From NCBI GenBank assembly GCA_035555855.1, contig DATMGD010000071.1:243661-307660 (forward strand): 64,000 nucleotides of DNA. Direction: 5' to 3'. The notes beneath the pieces are model-generated. The model searched no databases. It saw only the letters and a program-made list of their open reading frames with translations, and was not told where the DNA came from. A program made the translations under genes and the position numbers. Position 1 is the first letter of the stretch. Each line of letters opens with the position of its first letter. This DNA is from Palsa-892 sp035555855 (lineage in GTDB: Bacteria; Pseudomonadota; Alphaproteobacteria; Rhizobiales; Xanthobacteraceae). This document shows, one piece after another, positions 43,511-52,303 of this stretch.

Positions 43511-44947
43511 ATGAACATTCAAAACCCCATCGACAGGCTGGTGAACCCGTCTCCCCTGCCCGACGCAACGGAACGCATCGCGGCGCTGACGGAGCGCGTC
43601 CGGCGCGGACTCGAATATCTCGGCGCCAATCCGGCGAACTGGGTGCCGCCGCGCGACGGCATCGACCATGACGTCGTGATTGTCGGCGGCGGCCAAACCG
43701 GCGTTGCCATCGCGTTTGCCTTGCGCAAAGCGGGCATCGCCAATTTCTCGGTGATCGACAGAGCCGCCGAAAGCCGGGAAGGCGTCTGGCGGACTTGCGC
43801 CCGCATGCGCACGCTTCGCTCGCCCAAGCATTTACCGGGGCCGGAACTCGGCCTCGACACTTTAACGTTGCGCGCCTGGTATGAAGCCAAATACGGCGAG
43901 CAGGCCTACGCCGATATACTTCGTTGCGGCACTATTCTCTGGGCCGATTACGTTTCGTGGTTTCGCGCCGCGACCGGAATCGAAGTCCGCAACGGCACAA
44001 CGCTCCAGTCGATCGAGCCGCAGCCCGGCGGCTTTTTGCTGAACCTTCACACGGGCGGCAAGTCGCATCGCGAAACGACACGCAAGATCATCCTTGCCAC
44101 CGGCATGGTCGGCTCGGGTGCGCCAAGCATACCGGATACGATTGCGGGACTTCCCAAAGACAAATGGATTCACACCGACGACGTTTTCGATCTTTCGGCA
44201 TATAAAGATCTATCGATCGGCGTTCTCGGCGCCGCGTCTTCGGCATTCGACGCGGCTGCGACTGCAATCGAACTAGGCGCGCGCGAAGCGCATCTTTTTG
44301 TCCGCCACAGCGAGCTTGCGCGCATCACGCGGATCAAGGGCATGTCGTACCCCGGCGTGCTCAATCATTTCCATGAGTTCTCCGACAACGATCGCTGGGA
44401 TCTGATGCGCTATTTCCTGCAGCGGTCGTCCGGCCCGATTGCCGAGACGGTGCAACGCGCGACCCGCTTTCCGAATTTCCATTTGCACTTCAGTGCGCCT
44501 TGGGATGCCGCCCGGATGGAAGGCGATGCGATCGTCGTGGAAGCCGCCGGCAAGCGATTTACCTTCGACCGTGTGATTGCCGGCACCGGCTATCGCGTCG
44601 ATATGTCGGCGCGCCCGGAGCTGTCCAATATCGCCGGCGAGATCGCGCTATGGCGAGATCGCTTTACACCGGCCGAGGAAGCAAAAAACGAAACGCTCGC
44701 GCGATATCCTTATCTCGGCAAAGGCTTCGAGTTTCTGGAGAAGCATCCGGGCGCCGCGCCTTATCTGCGCAATATCCACTGCGTGAACAACGCCGCTCTC
44801 CTGAGCTTCGGCCGCGCCGTCGGCGAAATCACCAGTATCGGGCATTCGGTGCCGCGGCTCGTCGATCGTATCGGTGCGGATTTCGTCGTGGAGGACAGGC
44901 TCGCGCATTTTGCGCGCATGCGCGCTTTCAACGAGCCGGATCTCTAG
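43511..44947 (+). CDS. FAD-dependent monooxygenase / flavin-containing monooxygenase-like protein
   Basis: A 478-residue flavoprotein. The FAD Rossmann motif is HDVVIVGGGQTGVAIAFALRKAG near residues 54-76, and the NADPH motif is IGVLGAASSAFDAAATAIELGA near 235. Between them, KIILATGMVGSGAPSIP is the ATG motif of the class B monooxygenase superfamily. The gene is likely co-transcribed with the upstream dioxygenase. The first 45 residues are not conserved by eye. Substrate unknown. It ends 38 nt from the convergent threonine aldolase gene, with no clear terminator between. Confidence 0.8.
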   Translation: MNIQNPIDRLVNPSPLPDATERIAALTERVRRGLEYLGANPANWVPPRDGIDHDVVIVGGGQTGVAIAFALRKAGIANFSVIDRAAESREGVWRTCARMRTLRSPKHLPGPELGLDTLTLRAWYEAKYGEQAYADILRCGTILWADYVSWFRAATGIEVRNGTTLQSIEPQPGGFLLNLHTGGKSHRETTRKIILATGMVGSGAPSIPDTIAGLPKDKWIHTDDVFDLSAYKDLSIGVLGAASSAFDAAATAIELGAREAHLFVRHSELARITRIKGMSYPGVLNHFHEFSDNDRWDLMRYFLQRSSGPIAETVQRATRFPNFHLHFSAPWDAARMEGDAIVVEAAGKRFTFDRVIAGTGYRVDMSARPELSNIAGEIALWRDRFTPAEEAKNETLARYPYLGKGFEFLEKHPGAAPYLRNIHCVNNAALLSFGRAVGEITSIGHSVPRLVDRIGADFVVEDRLAHFARMRAFNEPDL

Positions 44948-44985
44948 CAGTTCTTTAAATCGTCGCGGCCAGCGAGAAGATGCGG

Positions 44986-46029
44986 CTACTGAAGCGCGGC
45001 TGCGAGCGCATGCGCCGCTTCCTTGGTCTGCGCGGCATCGACATCCAGATGAAAGACGGCGCGCATCTGTGACGGGCTTTCAATACCGATGCGGACATGG
45101 CGCTCCTTCAACCGCTTGCCGATCTCGGCTGTCGTTTTGCCGGTTCCCGAAACATCGAAGAAAACGAGATTGGTCGGCACTTCCGGATTGAGAACCTTCA
45201 CGCCCGGTAGCCCGGCAATAATATCCGCAAACGTGCGGGCATTGGCATGATCCTCGGCGAGCCGCTCGACATTATGATCGAGCGCGTAGAGGCCCGCGGC
45301 GGCGAGAATGCCGGCCTGACGCATGGCGCCGCCGAAGCGGTGCTTCCAGACATTCGCCTCCTCGATGAAAGCCGCGGATCCCGCGAGCACGCCGCCGACG
45401 GGGCAGCCGAGGCCTTTCGAGATGTCGAGCCAGGCGCTGTCGAACGGCGCGGCATAGGTTTTGGCATCGACACCCGATGCCACCACCGCATTCATCAATC
45501 GGGCGCCGTCCATGTGCAGTTTCAACCGATGTTCGCGCGCCACTTGAACAATCCCGGTAAGGACGTCGAGCGGCCAGACCGCTCCCCCGCCCCGGTTGGT
45601 GGTCTGTTCGACCGAGACGAGGCTGGCACGCGGCGACTTCACCCGATCGGGTTGAATGGCCTCCCGAAGTTGATCGGGTGTAAATATCCCGGTTGCCGAT
45701 GGCATATTCCGGATCACACTGCGCGCGAATACCGCCGCACCGGCGGCTTCCGAATTGACGATATGTGCATTTGACGCCGCGAAAACTTCGTCACCCGCCC
45801 GGCAATGCACCGCCATCGCAACCTGGTTGCACATCGTGCCGGACGGCAAAAAAAGCGCGTGCTCATGCCCCAAGAGATCAGCGACGCGTTCCGTCAATGC
45901 GTTGATCGAAGGATCTTCGCCCCGCTGCTCGTCACCGACTTCCGCCTCCGCCATTGCCTGGCGCATTGCCTTGCACGGCCGCGTGGCCGTGTCGCTGACG
46001 AGGTCAATCCGGATGGCGGATGCGATCAC
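44986..46029 (-). CDS. ltaE: Low-specificity L-threonine aldolase (fold-type I PLP enzyme)
   Basis: A 347-residue PLP enzyme. The N-terminal DLVSDTATRPCKAMRQAMAEAEVGDEQRGEDPSINALTERVADLLG, the LFLPSGTMCNQVAM motif, the PLP-aspartate motif HMDGARLMNAVVASG and the Schiff-base lysine in DISKGLGCPVGG match L-threonine aldolases (GLY1/LtaE). It splits threonine or related beta-hydroxy amino acids into glycine and an aldehyde. It starts at GTG 46029, 12 nt after the class V aminotransferase, and is the last gene of the amino acid transport operon. Confidence 0.88.
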   Translation of the reverse strand: MIASAIRIDLVSDTATRPCKAMRQAMAEAEVGDEQRGEDPSINALTERVADLLGHEHALFLPSGTMCNQVAMAVHCRAGDEVFAASNAHIVNSEAAGAAVFARSVIRNMPSATGIFTPDQLREAIQPDRVKSPRASLVSVEQTTNRGGGAVWPLDVLTGIVQVAREHRLKLHMDGARLMNAVVASGVDAKTYAAPFDSAWLDISKGLGCPVGGVLAGSAAFIEEANVWKHRFGGAMRQAGILAAAGLYALDHNVERLAEDHANARTFADIIAGLPGVKVLNPEVPTNLVFFDVSGTGKTTAEIGKRLKERHVRIGIESPSQMRAVFHLDVDAAQTKEAAHALAAALQ

Positions 46030-46041
46030 GCTCGCTACTCA

Positions 46042-47271
46042 CTATGCACGCTTGGCGATCGCGATGCCTTCGCGGATCGCGTCGATGGCATTCTCAATGT
46101 CACTTTCATTATTGTAGGCATGCAATCCAAACCGCAGTTGCCCGCGCCGAAGCGTATGAGCAATCTTGCGCTCCTTCAAATGGTTCGACAGCGGCGCGAT
46201 CACGGGATCACTGGAAAAACCATGGCCGCCGGCGTCAAGCTTTCCGAGTGTCAGGATGCCGGACTGCTGCGGACCGCCGCCGGGCACTGCCGGCTCGATG
46301 CCGGCCGCCGCGGCACCCGCGTGAAGCATAGATGCAAGACCGAGAACTCGCTTTTCGATTGCAGCCGTGCCGAGATTGAGGAGAATATCCAGCGAGGCGT
46401 CCACCGCATAAGCGCCGGCAAGATTGAAACTGCCGACCTCAAAGCGCCTACTGTCGGGCTGATAAGCATAGTCAAAGCCGCCCATGGTCGAATGATCATC
46501 AGTCTTTTGCATGACCGAAGAGCGCGACAGATAGGCCGGCTGAAGCCGGTCGATCCATTTTGGCGAAACATAGAGAAAGCCGAAACCGTACAGGCCGAGC
46601 AGCCCTTTAGAAGTCGACGTCGCAAATGCCCCCACCGGCTCCGCCGACAAATCATGATGCATGATGCCCGCCGTCTGCACGCCGTCGACAAGCAATAATG
46701 CGTCATTCTTGTTCGCGGCTTCCCCGAGCTTGTGCAGATCGGTTCGATGCCCTGGCGCGAACGTGGCGGACGCCGCCGTAACCACGCGGGTACGCCCGTC
46801 CATGGCGGCAACCATCTTGTCGATATCGATCGCCCCGTTCGCAAGCGGTTCAATAACGCGTACTTCGATCCCGCGCTGGCGCTGGCGCAGCCAGGGATAG
46901 ACGTTATTGGGATGCTCGGAATCGGACGTCAGAACGACGTTCTCGCCTTCCTTCCACGGCATCGCCCAGGCGATGCTATTGGTGCCGTCGGAAACGTTAC
47001 GGATCCCGGCGATGGTCGCCGGCGCCACATTCATGAGGCGTGCGAATTTTTCACGAGCGGAGGCAACATGAACTTCGTGATCGACCCGGTTGGCCGAAGC
47101 GAGGGCAAGGTGATCGAGAAAATGATCGATGGCAGCCCGCACGTCATCATGCAGGATCATCTTGTCGCAGATCGACAGATAGGTTTGCACACGCAGGGCC
47201 GGAAACCCGCGGCGGAACTGTTCGAACGAAGCCTTGTCCGTCGCACGTGTTTTCGCATCAACTGTCATCAT
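46042..47271 (-). CDS. Class V aminotransferase / cysteine-desulfurase-like PLP enzyme
   Basis: A 409-residue fold-type I PLP protein. The motifs NVSDGTNSIAWAM, HPNNVYPWLRQRQR, LLLVDGVQTAGIMHHDL (PLP-binding Asp) and TSTSKGLLGLYGFGFLYV (Schiff-base Lys) identify class V. It is too distant to name a substrate; isopenicillin-N-epimerase-like and cysteine-desulfurase-like enzymes share this pattern. Linkage with the ABC transporter and threonine aldolase suggests catabolism of an imported amino acid. The first in-frame codon is TTG; ATG at 47271 or 47268 is more likely, the latter better spaced to an AGGGG site. Confidence 0.82.
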   Translation of the reverse strand: MMTVDAKTRATDKASFEQFRRGFPALRVQTYLSICDKMILHDDVRAAIDHFLDHLALASANRVDHEVHVASAREKFARLMNVAPATIAGIRNVSDGTNSIAWAMPWKEGENVVLTSDSEHPNNVYPWLRQRQRGIEVRVIEPLANGAIDIDKMVAAMDGRTRVVTAASATFAPGHRTDLHKLGEAANKNDALLLVDGVQTAGIMHHDLSAEPVGAFATSTSKGLLGLYGFGFLYVSPKWIDRLQPAYLSRSSVMQKTDDHSTMGGFDYAYQPDSRRFEVGSFNLAGAYAVDASLDILLNLGTAAIEKRVLGLASMLHAGAAAAGIEPAVPGGGPQQSGILTLGKLDAGGHGFSSDPVIAPLSNHLKERKIAHTLRRGQLRFGLHAYNNESDIENAIDAIREGIAIAKRA

Positions 47272-47335
47272 CAAGCCCCTTCCTGAAAATCGTATTCCGA
47301 ACCCGCGGAAGATCCGCGAGCGTCCTGCTGGTGGA

Positions 47336-48100
47336 TTAGTGAATCACTTGGCTGAGAAACAGCCGCGTGCGCTCGCTCGTCGGCGCTTCGAAGAACTGTT
47401 CGGGCGGAGCCGCCTCCACGATTTCACCTGCGTCCATGAAGACGACGAGATCGGCCACCTTGCGCGCAAATCCCATCTCGTGCGTGACGCAGATCATCGT
47501 CATGCCCGCTTGCGCCAACTCCGTCATGACGTCGAGCACTTCGTGGATCATTTCAGGATCAAGCGCGGAGGTCGGCTCGTCGAACAAAATGACCTGCGGC
47601 CGAAGCATCAGCGCGCGAGCGATCGCGACCCGCTGCTGTTGGCCGCCCGAGAGCTGGCCGGGAAACTTCAAAGCCTGGTCCGGGATGCGGACCCGCCGCA
47701 GCAATTCAGCTGCCTGCTCCTCCGCATCGCGCTTTGCGACGCCCTGCGCCAGCACGGGCCCGAGCGTAAGGTTATCCATCACCGACAGGTGCGGAAATAA
47801 ATTGAAGTTCTGGAACACCATTCCGACGGTCCGGCGCACCGCTTCGATCCGGCGCACATCGGGCGTGAGCTCGATGCCATTGACTACGATGTCGCCTTCC
47901 TGATGCTCCTCGAGCCGATTGACGCAGCGAATGGCCGTCGATTTTCCCGACCCGGATGGGCCGCAGATTACCACTTTCTCGCCCCGACCGACGGCGAGAT
48001 TGATGTTCCGGAGGACATGAAAATCGCCATACCATTTGTGAACACCGCGAAACTCGATGATCGGCTCGCGGCCGTTGTCCGATCCATTGGGATTGGCCAT
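47336..48100 (-). CDS. aapP: Amino acid ABC transporter ATP-binding protein (AapP/GlnQ-like)
   Basis: A 254-residue ABC ATPase. Walker A is GPSGSGKST, the signature is LSGGQQQR and Walker B is VILFDEPTSALDPE, followed by the D-loop and the H-switch (THEMGFARKVADLVVFMD). The DEPTSALDPEMIHEVLDVM sequence is typical of polar amino acid uptake systems. It energises import by the AapQ/AapM membrane pair. The gene starts 1 nt after the aapM stop and precedes the aminotransferase by 64 nt. Confidence 0.94.
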   Translation of the reverse strand: MANPNGSDNGREPIIEFRGVHKWYGDFHVLRNINLAVGRGEKVVICGPSGSGKSTAIRCVNRLEEHQEGDIVVNGIELTPDVRRIEAVRRTVGMVFQNFNLFPHLSVMDNLTLGPVLAQGVAKRDAEEQAAELLRRVRIPDQALKFPGQLSGGQQQRVAIARALMLRPQVILFDEPTSALDPEMIHEVLDVMTELAQAGMTMICVTHEMGFARKVADLVVFMDAGEIVEAAPPEQFFEAPTSERTRLFLSQVIH

Positions 48101-48101
48101 G

Positions 48102-49217
48102 TCAGCGCCTCACTGCAAGATCGCACTCGACCCGCTCGCTGTATTTCGACATCGCGAAGCAGAGCACGAAATAAAGAACAAAGATCGAAAGATAGGCTTC
48201 GATGCTGTAGCGCACCCATGTCGGATCCTGGATCGCCGTCGAGGTCGCGCGCAGCACGTCAAACAAACCGATAATTCCGATGAAGGTCGTGTTCTTGAAT
48301 GCGCGAATGATCTCGTTCATCATCGACGGCAGAACGATCCGCATGACTTGCGGAAGCACGATCCGCGTCGTCTTTTGCCAGTAATTAAGACCGATCGTAT
48401 CGGCCGCTTCGTACTGGCCGCGCGGGATGGCCTGCAAACCGCCGCGTACGACTTCGGCGGCATAAGCGGCAAAAAAGATCGCCATGGCAATCTGCGCGCG
48501 CATGAATTTGTCGATCGTCATCCCTTCCGGCAGGAAGAGCGGAAACATCAGCGAGGCCATGAACAGAATGGTGACGAGCGGCAGGCCGCGTATGATCTCG
48601 ATGAAGCCGACGCATAAAGCGCGGATCACTGGCATCGTCGAGCGCCGGCCAAGCGCAAGCATTACTCCCGCCGGAAGGCCACCGACGACGGTCCCAACAA
48701 ACATAATAAGAGTGAGCGGCAAACCTCCCCATTCATGCGTTTCGATGGGCTTCAGGCCAAAAACGCCGCCGAGCATCAAAACGAAAACGACCGCCATCGC
48801 AGCGATCCACGCCACGAATAACCAGTACGACCACAGCCTGCGAACGGTCGAGATAACGGAAAGTCCAAGCACGATCGCAATCACAATCACGCCGCGCCAA
48901 TGTTCCTCATAAGGGAACGTACCGAACAGCATCACGCGATATTTTTCGGGCACGATTGCCCAACAGGCTCCCGCGGCAGCGTGACAAACTTCGGCGTTCG
49001 GCGTGTACCAAACCGCATTGAGAACCGCCCAGCGCACAAGATTCGGGACGGTTTCGAACAAGACCCAGAGCAGACCGAAGGTAATCAGCATATTGCCGAT
49101 ACCGTCGAAGAAATTCCGCTTCAGCCAGGCCATCGCGCTGTCCGCGCGCTGCGGCGGCGGACGGCGCGGACCCGATGTAACCACAGCACGTGAGACGCAG
49201 CCAGGAGCAGTGCTCAT
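48102..49217 (-). CDS. aapM: Amino acid ABC transporter permease (AapM-like)
   Basis: A 371-residue inner-membrane protein with about eight hydrophobic helices. The C-terminal half contains the binding-protein-dependent transport signature EVVRGGLQAIPRGQYEAADTIGLNYWQ, with the EAA loop. A long N-terminal region before it, with extra helices, is normal for AapM, which is larger than HisM. It pairs with AapQ to form the channel. It begins 1 nt after the aapQ stop and is followed with a 1-nt gap by aapP, so the three are tightly coupled. Confidence 0.92.
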   Translation of the reverse strand: MSTAPGCVSRAVVTSGPRRPPPQRADSAMAWLKRNFFDGIGNMLITFGLLWVLFETVPNLVRWAVLNAVWYTPNAEVCHAAAGACWAIVPEKYRVMLFGTFPYEEHWRGVIVIAIVLGLSVISTVRRLWSYWLFVAWIAAMAVVFVLMLGGVFGLKPIETHEWGGLPLTLIMFVGTVVGGLPAGVMLALGRRSTMPVIRALCVGFIEIIRGLPLVTILFMASLMFPLFLPEGMTIDKFMRAQIAMAIFFAAYAAEVVRGGLQAIPRGQYEAADTIGLNYWQKTTRIVLPQVMRIVLPSMMNEIIRAFKNTTFIGIIGLFDVLRATSTAIQDPTWVRYSIEAYLSIFVLYFVLCFAMSKYSERVECDLAVRR

Positions 49218-49218
49218 C

Positions 49219-50424
49219 TCAGCGCTCCTTGATCTGCACGAAGAGGTTATAGAAATTCATCAGCATGGCGATGATGAAAGAAATCGCGAGATAAATCGAC
49301 ATCATGATCGCGATCGCTTCGACCGTGTGGCCACTGAGCGTGACGACGGTGTTGTTGACGCTGAAAAGCTCGGGATAGCCGACCACTACGCCGAGCGAAC
49401 TGTTCTTCACGACGCTGATGTACTGACCGGCGGCCGGCGGCACCATGACGCGCAGGGCCTGCGGGAAAATAACCTTCCGATAAGTATCGAAACGATTGAG
49501 GCCGATCGTCCGGGCCGCCTCGATCTGCCCCTGGCCGACCGACTGAATACCGGAGCGGACAATCTCGGCGATGAAAGCCGCAATATAGAGTGCGAGCCCT
49601 AACAGCAGCGCAAGGAATTCCGGTGATGTCGTCGCGCCGCCGAAAAAATTGAACCCGCGCAACTTCGGCACGGAAATCACACGGGCGTCGCCGAGAAAAT
49701 ATCCCGTGAGTACCGGCAGACCAATAATTGCACCAAGCGCGAACATCCAGGCCACATAACGGAGCGCCCTGCGGCCCTGCCCCTCCGTATATCGCACAAG
49801 AAACCACGCGGCGACGCAGCCGGCGAGGAAGGCTCCAAATAAAAGCGCATAATGTGCACTCTCGAACCATGGGTACGAAAGCCCGCGGTTGCTAAGAAAG
49901 AAAACGCCGCCAATGGAAATCGCATCGCGCGGACGCGGAAGATTGGTGATGATCGTGTACCAGAAGATTAACTGGAGAAGCTGCGGTGTATTGCGAAAAA
50001 TTTCGACATACCCGGCAGCGAGCTTGTTCAGCAGCAGATTTTTCGACAGCCGTCCGATTCCGACAACGACCCCGACGATCGTCGCGAGCACGATCGACGC
50101 CGCTGCGACCTTCAGCGTGTTGATGACCGCGACGCCATAAGCTTTCAGAAATGAGTCGCTCGAGCTGAAAGCGATCGACGTCTCGCCGATGTCGAAGCCC
50201 GCCCGCTGCTGCAAAAATCCGAACCCCGTCGAAATGCCCTGCTTCGACAGCGCATTTTGCGCGTTCGCGATCAAAAAGGTTCCAACACCGATGACACCCG
50301 CGATAATCACAAGCTGATAGATCCAGCTGCGCACCGCGACATTGTTCCAAAGCCCGCTGAAAGACAGAGAACGGCGGGCTCTGGAATATCGCTCCCGAGA
50401 TGCAACATTCAGTTGTTCGGACAC
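49219..50424 (-). CDS. aapQ: Amino acid ABC transporter permease (AapQ-like)
   Basis: A 401-residue permease with the EAA loop EIVRSGIQSVGQGQIEAARTIGLNRFDTYRK and several N-terminal helices, as in AapQ of Rhizobium. The N-terminal RSWIYQLVIIAGVIGVGTFLIANAQNAL also matches that family. It starts at GTG 50424 behind a GGAGG ribosome site and sits 88 nt downstream of the receptor gene, a gap that contains a strong hairpin. Together with AapM it forms the channel for general L-amino acid uptake. Confidence 0.92.
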   Translation of the reverse strand: MSEQLNVASRERYSRARRSLSFSGLWNNVAVRSWIYQLVIIAGVIGVGTFLIANAQNALSKQGISTGFGFLQQRAGFDIGETSIAFSSSDSFLKAYGVAVINTLKVAAASIVLATIVGVVVGIGRLSKNLLLNKLAAGYVEIFRNTPQLLQLIFWYTIITNLPRPRDAISIGGVFFLSNRGLSYPWFESAHYALLFGAFLAGCVAAWFLVRYTEGQGRRALRYVAWMFALGAIIGLPVLTGYFLGDARVISVPKLRGFNFFGGATTSPEFLALLLGLALYIAAFIAEIVRSGIQSVGQGQIEAARTIGLNRFDTYRKVIFPQALRVMVPPAAGQYISVVKNSSLGVVVGYPELFSVNNTVVTLSGHTVEAIAIMMSIYLAISFIIAMLMNFYNLFVQIKER

Positions 50425-50454
50425 CAGAGCCTCCGGGCTTTACTGTGCACGGAC

Positions 50455-50485
50455 GGTGCGGACGGCGTGTAACCGTCGACGCACC
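50455..50485 (-). promoter_or_regulatory. Strong intercistronic hairpin between aapJ and aapQ
   Basis: On the minus strand: GGTGCG, TC bulge, GACGG, 7-nt loop TTACACG, CCGTC, CGCACC, an 11-bp stem interrupted by a 2-nt bulge. No T run follows, so it is not a typical terminator. In binding-protein-dependent operons such elements often stabilise the 3' end of the receptor message, giving excess receptor over permease; that function here is inference. Confidence 0.55.
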
Positions 50486-50512
50486 TTCCGCACCCGATCC
50501 AAGCCGAGAGGC

Positions 50513-51538
50513 TTAGTTGAACGGCGGCGCATAGATCAGACCGCCGTCCTTCCACTGCTTGTTAAGGCCGCGATCCAACTTCAAGGGTGAGCCCTTGCCG
50601 AGAGTGCGCTCGAACACCTCGCCGTAATTGCCGACCTGCTTGATGATCCGATAGGCCCACTCCTTATCGAGACCGAGTGTCTTGCCGAGATCGTCGGTCG
50701 AGCCGAGCAGCCGGGCGATATCGGCATTCGTCGATTTTTTCATCTCGTCTACATTCTGCGAAGTGATGCCGAATTCTTCCGCGGCCATCATCGCGTAAAC
50801 CGACCAGGTAACGATATCACGCCACTGCGCGTCGCCCTGACGGATAACCGGCCCCATCGGATCCTTGCCATGGATTTCCGGCAGGATGATGTAATCGTCC
50901 GGATTGGCTGCCGCCGTCGCGCGTCCCGAACTGAGCCCCGAAACAGACTGGACATGCACGTCACAGCGTCCGTTGAAGAAGGCGTTGTTCAGCTCCTTAC
51001 GGTCCTCGATCACTACCGGCTTGTAGCTAAGCTTATTGGCCCGGAAAATATCGGCCACCATCTTTTCGGAGGTCGAACCCGGCTCGACGCAAATCGTCGC
51101 GCCGTCGAGGTCTTTCGAGCTTTTGACGCCGAGGTCCTTGCGGACCATCAGGCCCTGCCCGTCATAGAAAATCGGCGGAGCGAAATCGAGGCCGAGGCTT
51201 GTGTCGCGCTTCAGCGTCCAGCTGACATTCGCGGTGAGGATGTCGACCTCCGAAGTCTGCAACGCTGTGAAGCGCGTCTGGCTCGTCACCTTCACGAACT
51301 GGGTCTTGTTGGCATCACCGACCGTCGCAGCCGCGACTGCCCGGCAGACATCGACATCAATTCCCTGCCACTGGCCCTTGCTGTCGAGACCGGAAAAACC
51401 CGGACGGCCGCCGTTCGCGCCGCAGATCACCTTATCCCGCGCCTTGACCGCACTAAGTGTCGTTTGCGCGCTGGCATCCACGGTGAAATTGAGTGTGGCG
51501 AGGCCGGCCAACGCGGCCATGATGAACATACGCTTCAT
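50513..51538 (-). CDS. aapJ: General L-amino acid ABC transporter substrate-binding protein (AapJ-like)
   Basis: A 341-residue periplasmic receptor with signal peptide MKRMFIMAALAGLATLNFTVDASA. KVICGANGGRPGFSGLDSKGQWQGIDVDVCRAVAAATVGD and FDTLQTSEVDILTANVSWTLKRDTSLGLDFAPPIFYDGQGLMVRK-type strands, with the IDGATICVEPGSTSEK motif (here LDGATICVEPGSTSEK), are typical of AapJ/BztA. It binds polar L-amino acids and docks to AapQM. It follows the GntR gene by 28 nt, and a hairpin separates it from aapQ. Confidence 0.93.
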   Translation of the reverse strand: MKRMFIMAALAGLATLNFTVDASAQTTLSAVKARDKVICGANGGRPGFSGLDSKGQWQGIDVDVCRAVAAATVGDANKTQFVKVTSQTRFTALQTSEVDILTANVSWTLKRDTSLGLDFAPPIFYDGQGLMVRKDLGVKSSKDLDGATICVEPGSTSEKMVADIFRANKLSYKPVVIEDRKELNNAFFNGRCDVHVQSVSGLSSGRATAAANPDDYIILPEIHGKDPMGPVIRQGDAQWRDIVTWSVYAMMAAEEFGITSQNVDEMKKSTNADIARLLGSTDDLGKTLGLDKEWAYRIIKQVGNYGEVFERTLGKGSPLKLDRGLNKQWKDGGLIYAPPFN

Positions 51539-51566
51539 GATGATAACGCTCCCAGCGTTTCGTTTG

Positions 51567-52292
51567 CTAAGTCTTCGATTTCAAAGCTTTGGTTTTGCTT
51601 TTCTTCTTGTTGTTACCCGCTTGCGGCGTCACGTAACTGCTGCGTTTCAGCAGCATGCCGGTGCGGTAATCGAGGCCCTTCTGCAGATGATCGCAGATCA
51701 GCGAACGGGCCAGATCCGCCTTGCGCGCCATGAGCGCGTTTGCAATCTCAAGATGCTCCGATACAGCCGCGAGAACGCGCTCGGGATTTTTCTTTCCGAC
51801 GATCGCGAACGGAATACGAAATTTCAATCGGAACGGCCGATACATTTCGAGCAGCCTGCGGTTGCCGGCGAGACGAATAATCTCGAAATGAAAATCGATT
51901 CCGCGATCGTGAACTTTGCTGACGTCGCAGGAAGATCGTTTCTTCAACGTCTGCTCGAAAAAATTAACGTACGGCTGAAGCTCTTCGACCTGGCCGCGCT
52001 CGGCGGCAAGGAAAGCCGCCAGCCCCTCGATCGCAAAGCGGATCTCATACAGATCCTGCAAATCGCTGAGCGACATCGGCTTGAGAACCGTGCCGCGAGT
52101 GGCGTGGCTTTCGAAAACGCCGTCGCGGATCAGGGTTTTGATCGCTTCACGGATAGGGGTCCGCCCAAGGTTCAGCTTTTCCGCGAGGCTGCGCTCCGAC
52201 AGCGACTGGTCTTCGGAAATCGCACCGCTGACAAGCAACTCGACGAGTTCCCCGTAGGCCCGCTCGCTATCTCTAGTCTCGACAGATACCAT
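51567..52292 (-). CDS. GntR-family transcriptional regulator (FCD domain)
   Basis: A 241-residue regulator. GAISEDQSLSERSLAEKLNLGRTPIREAIKTLIRDGVFESHATRGTVLKPMSLSDLQDLYEIRFAIEGLAAFLA is a winged helix joined to the FCD effector domain, which has the DRGIDFHFEIIRLAGNRRLLE metal-site helix. The C-terminus is lysine-rich. The frame opens with TTG at 52316; the ATG at 52292 is favoured and its codon lies inside a palindrome, suggesting autorepression. It is the first gene of the operon with aapJQMP, the aminotransferase and the aldolase, and is expected to control it. Confidence 0.9.
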   Translation of the reverse strand: MVSVETRDSERAYGELVELLVSGAISEDQSLSERSLAEKLNLGRTPIREAIKTLIRDGVFESHATRGTVLKPMSLSDLQDLYEIRFAIEGLAAFLAAERGQVEELQPYVNFFEQTLKKRSSCDVSKVHDRGIDFHFEIIRLAGNRRLLEMYRPFRLKFRIPFAIVGKKNPERVLAAVSEHLEIANALMARKADLARSLICDHLQKGLDYRTGMLLKRSSYVTPQAGNNKKKSKTKALKSKT

Positions 52293-52303
52293 GCTGGTAT
52301 ACC
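52286..52303. promoter_or_regulatory. Overlapping palindromes at the gntR start, probable autoregulatory operator
   Basis: ATACCA-TGC-TGGTAT (52286-52300) is a perfect inverted repeat and overlaps the perfect 8-mer GGTATACC (52296-52303). FCD-type GntR regulators commonly bind TGGTATACCA-like sequences, so this is a strong candidate operator of the adjacent GntR protein. The ATG at 52292 lies inside it. Binding would block translation initiation sequence or the promoter of the whole transport operon. Confidence 0.5.
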
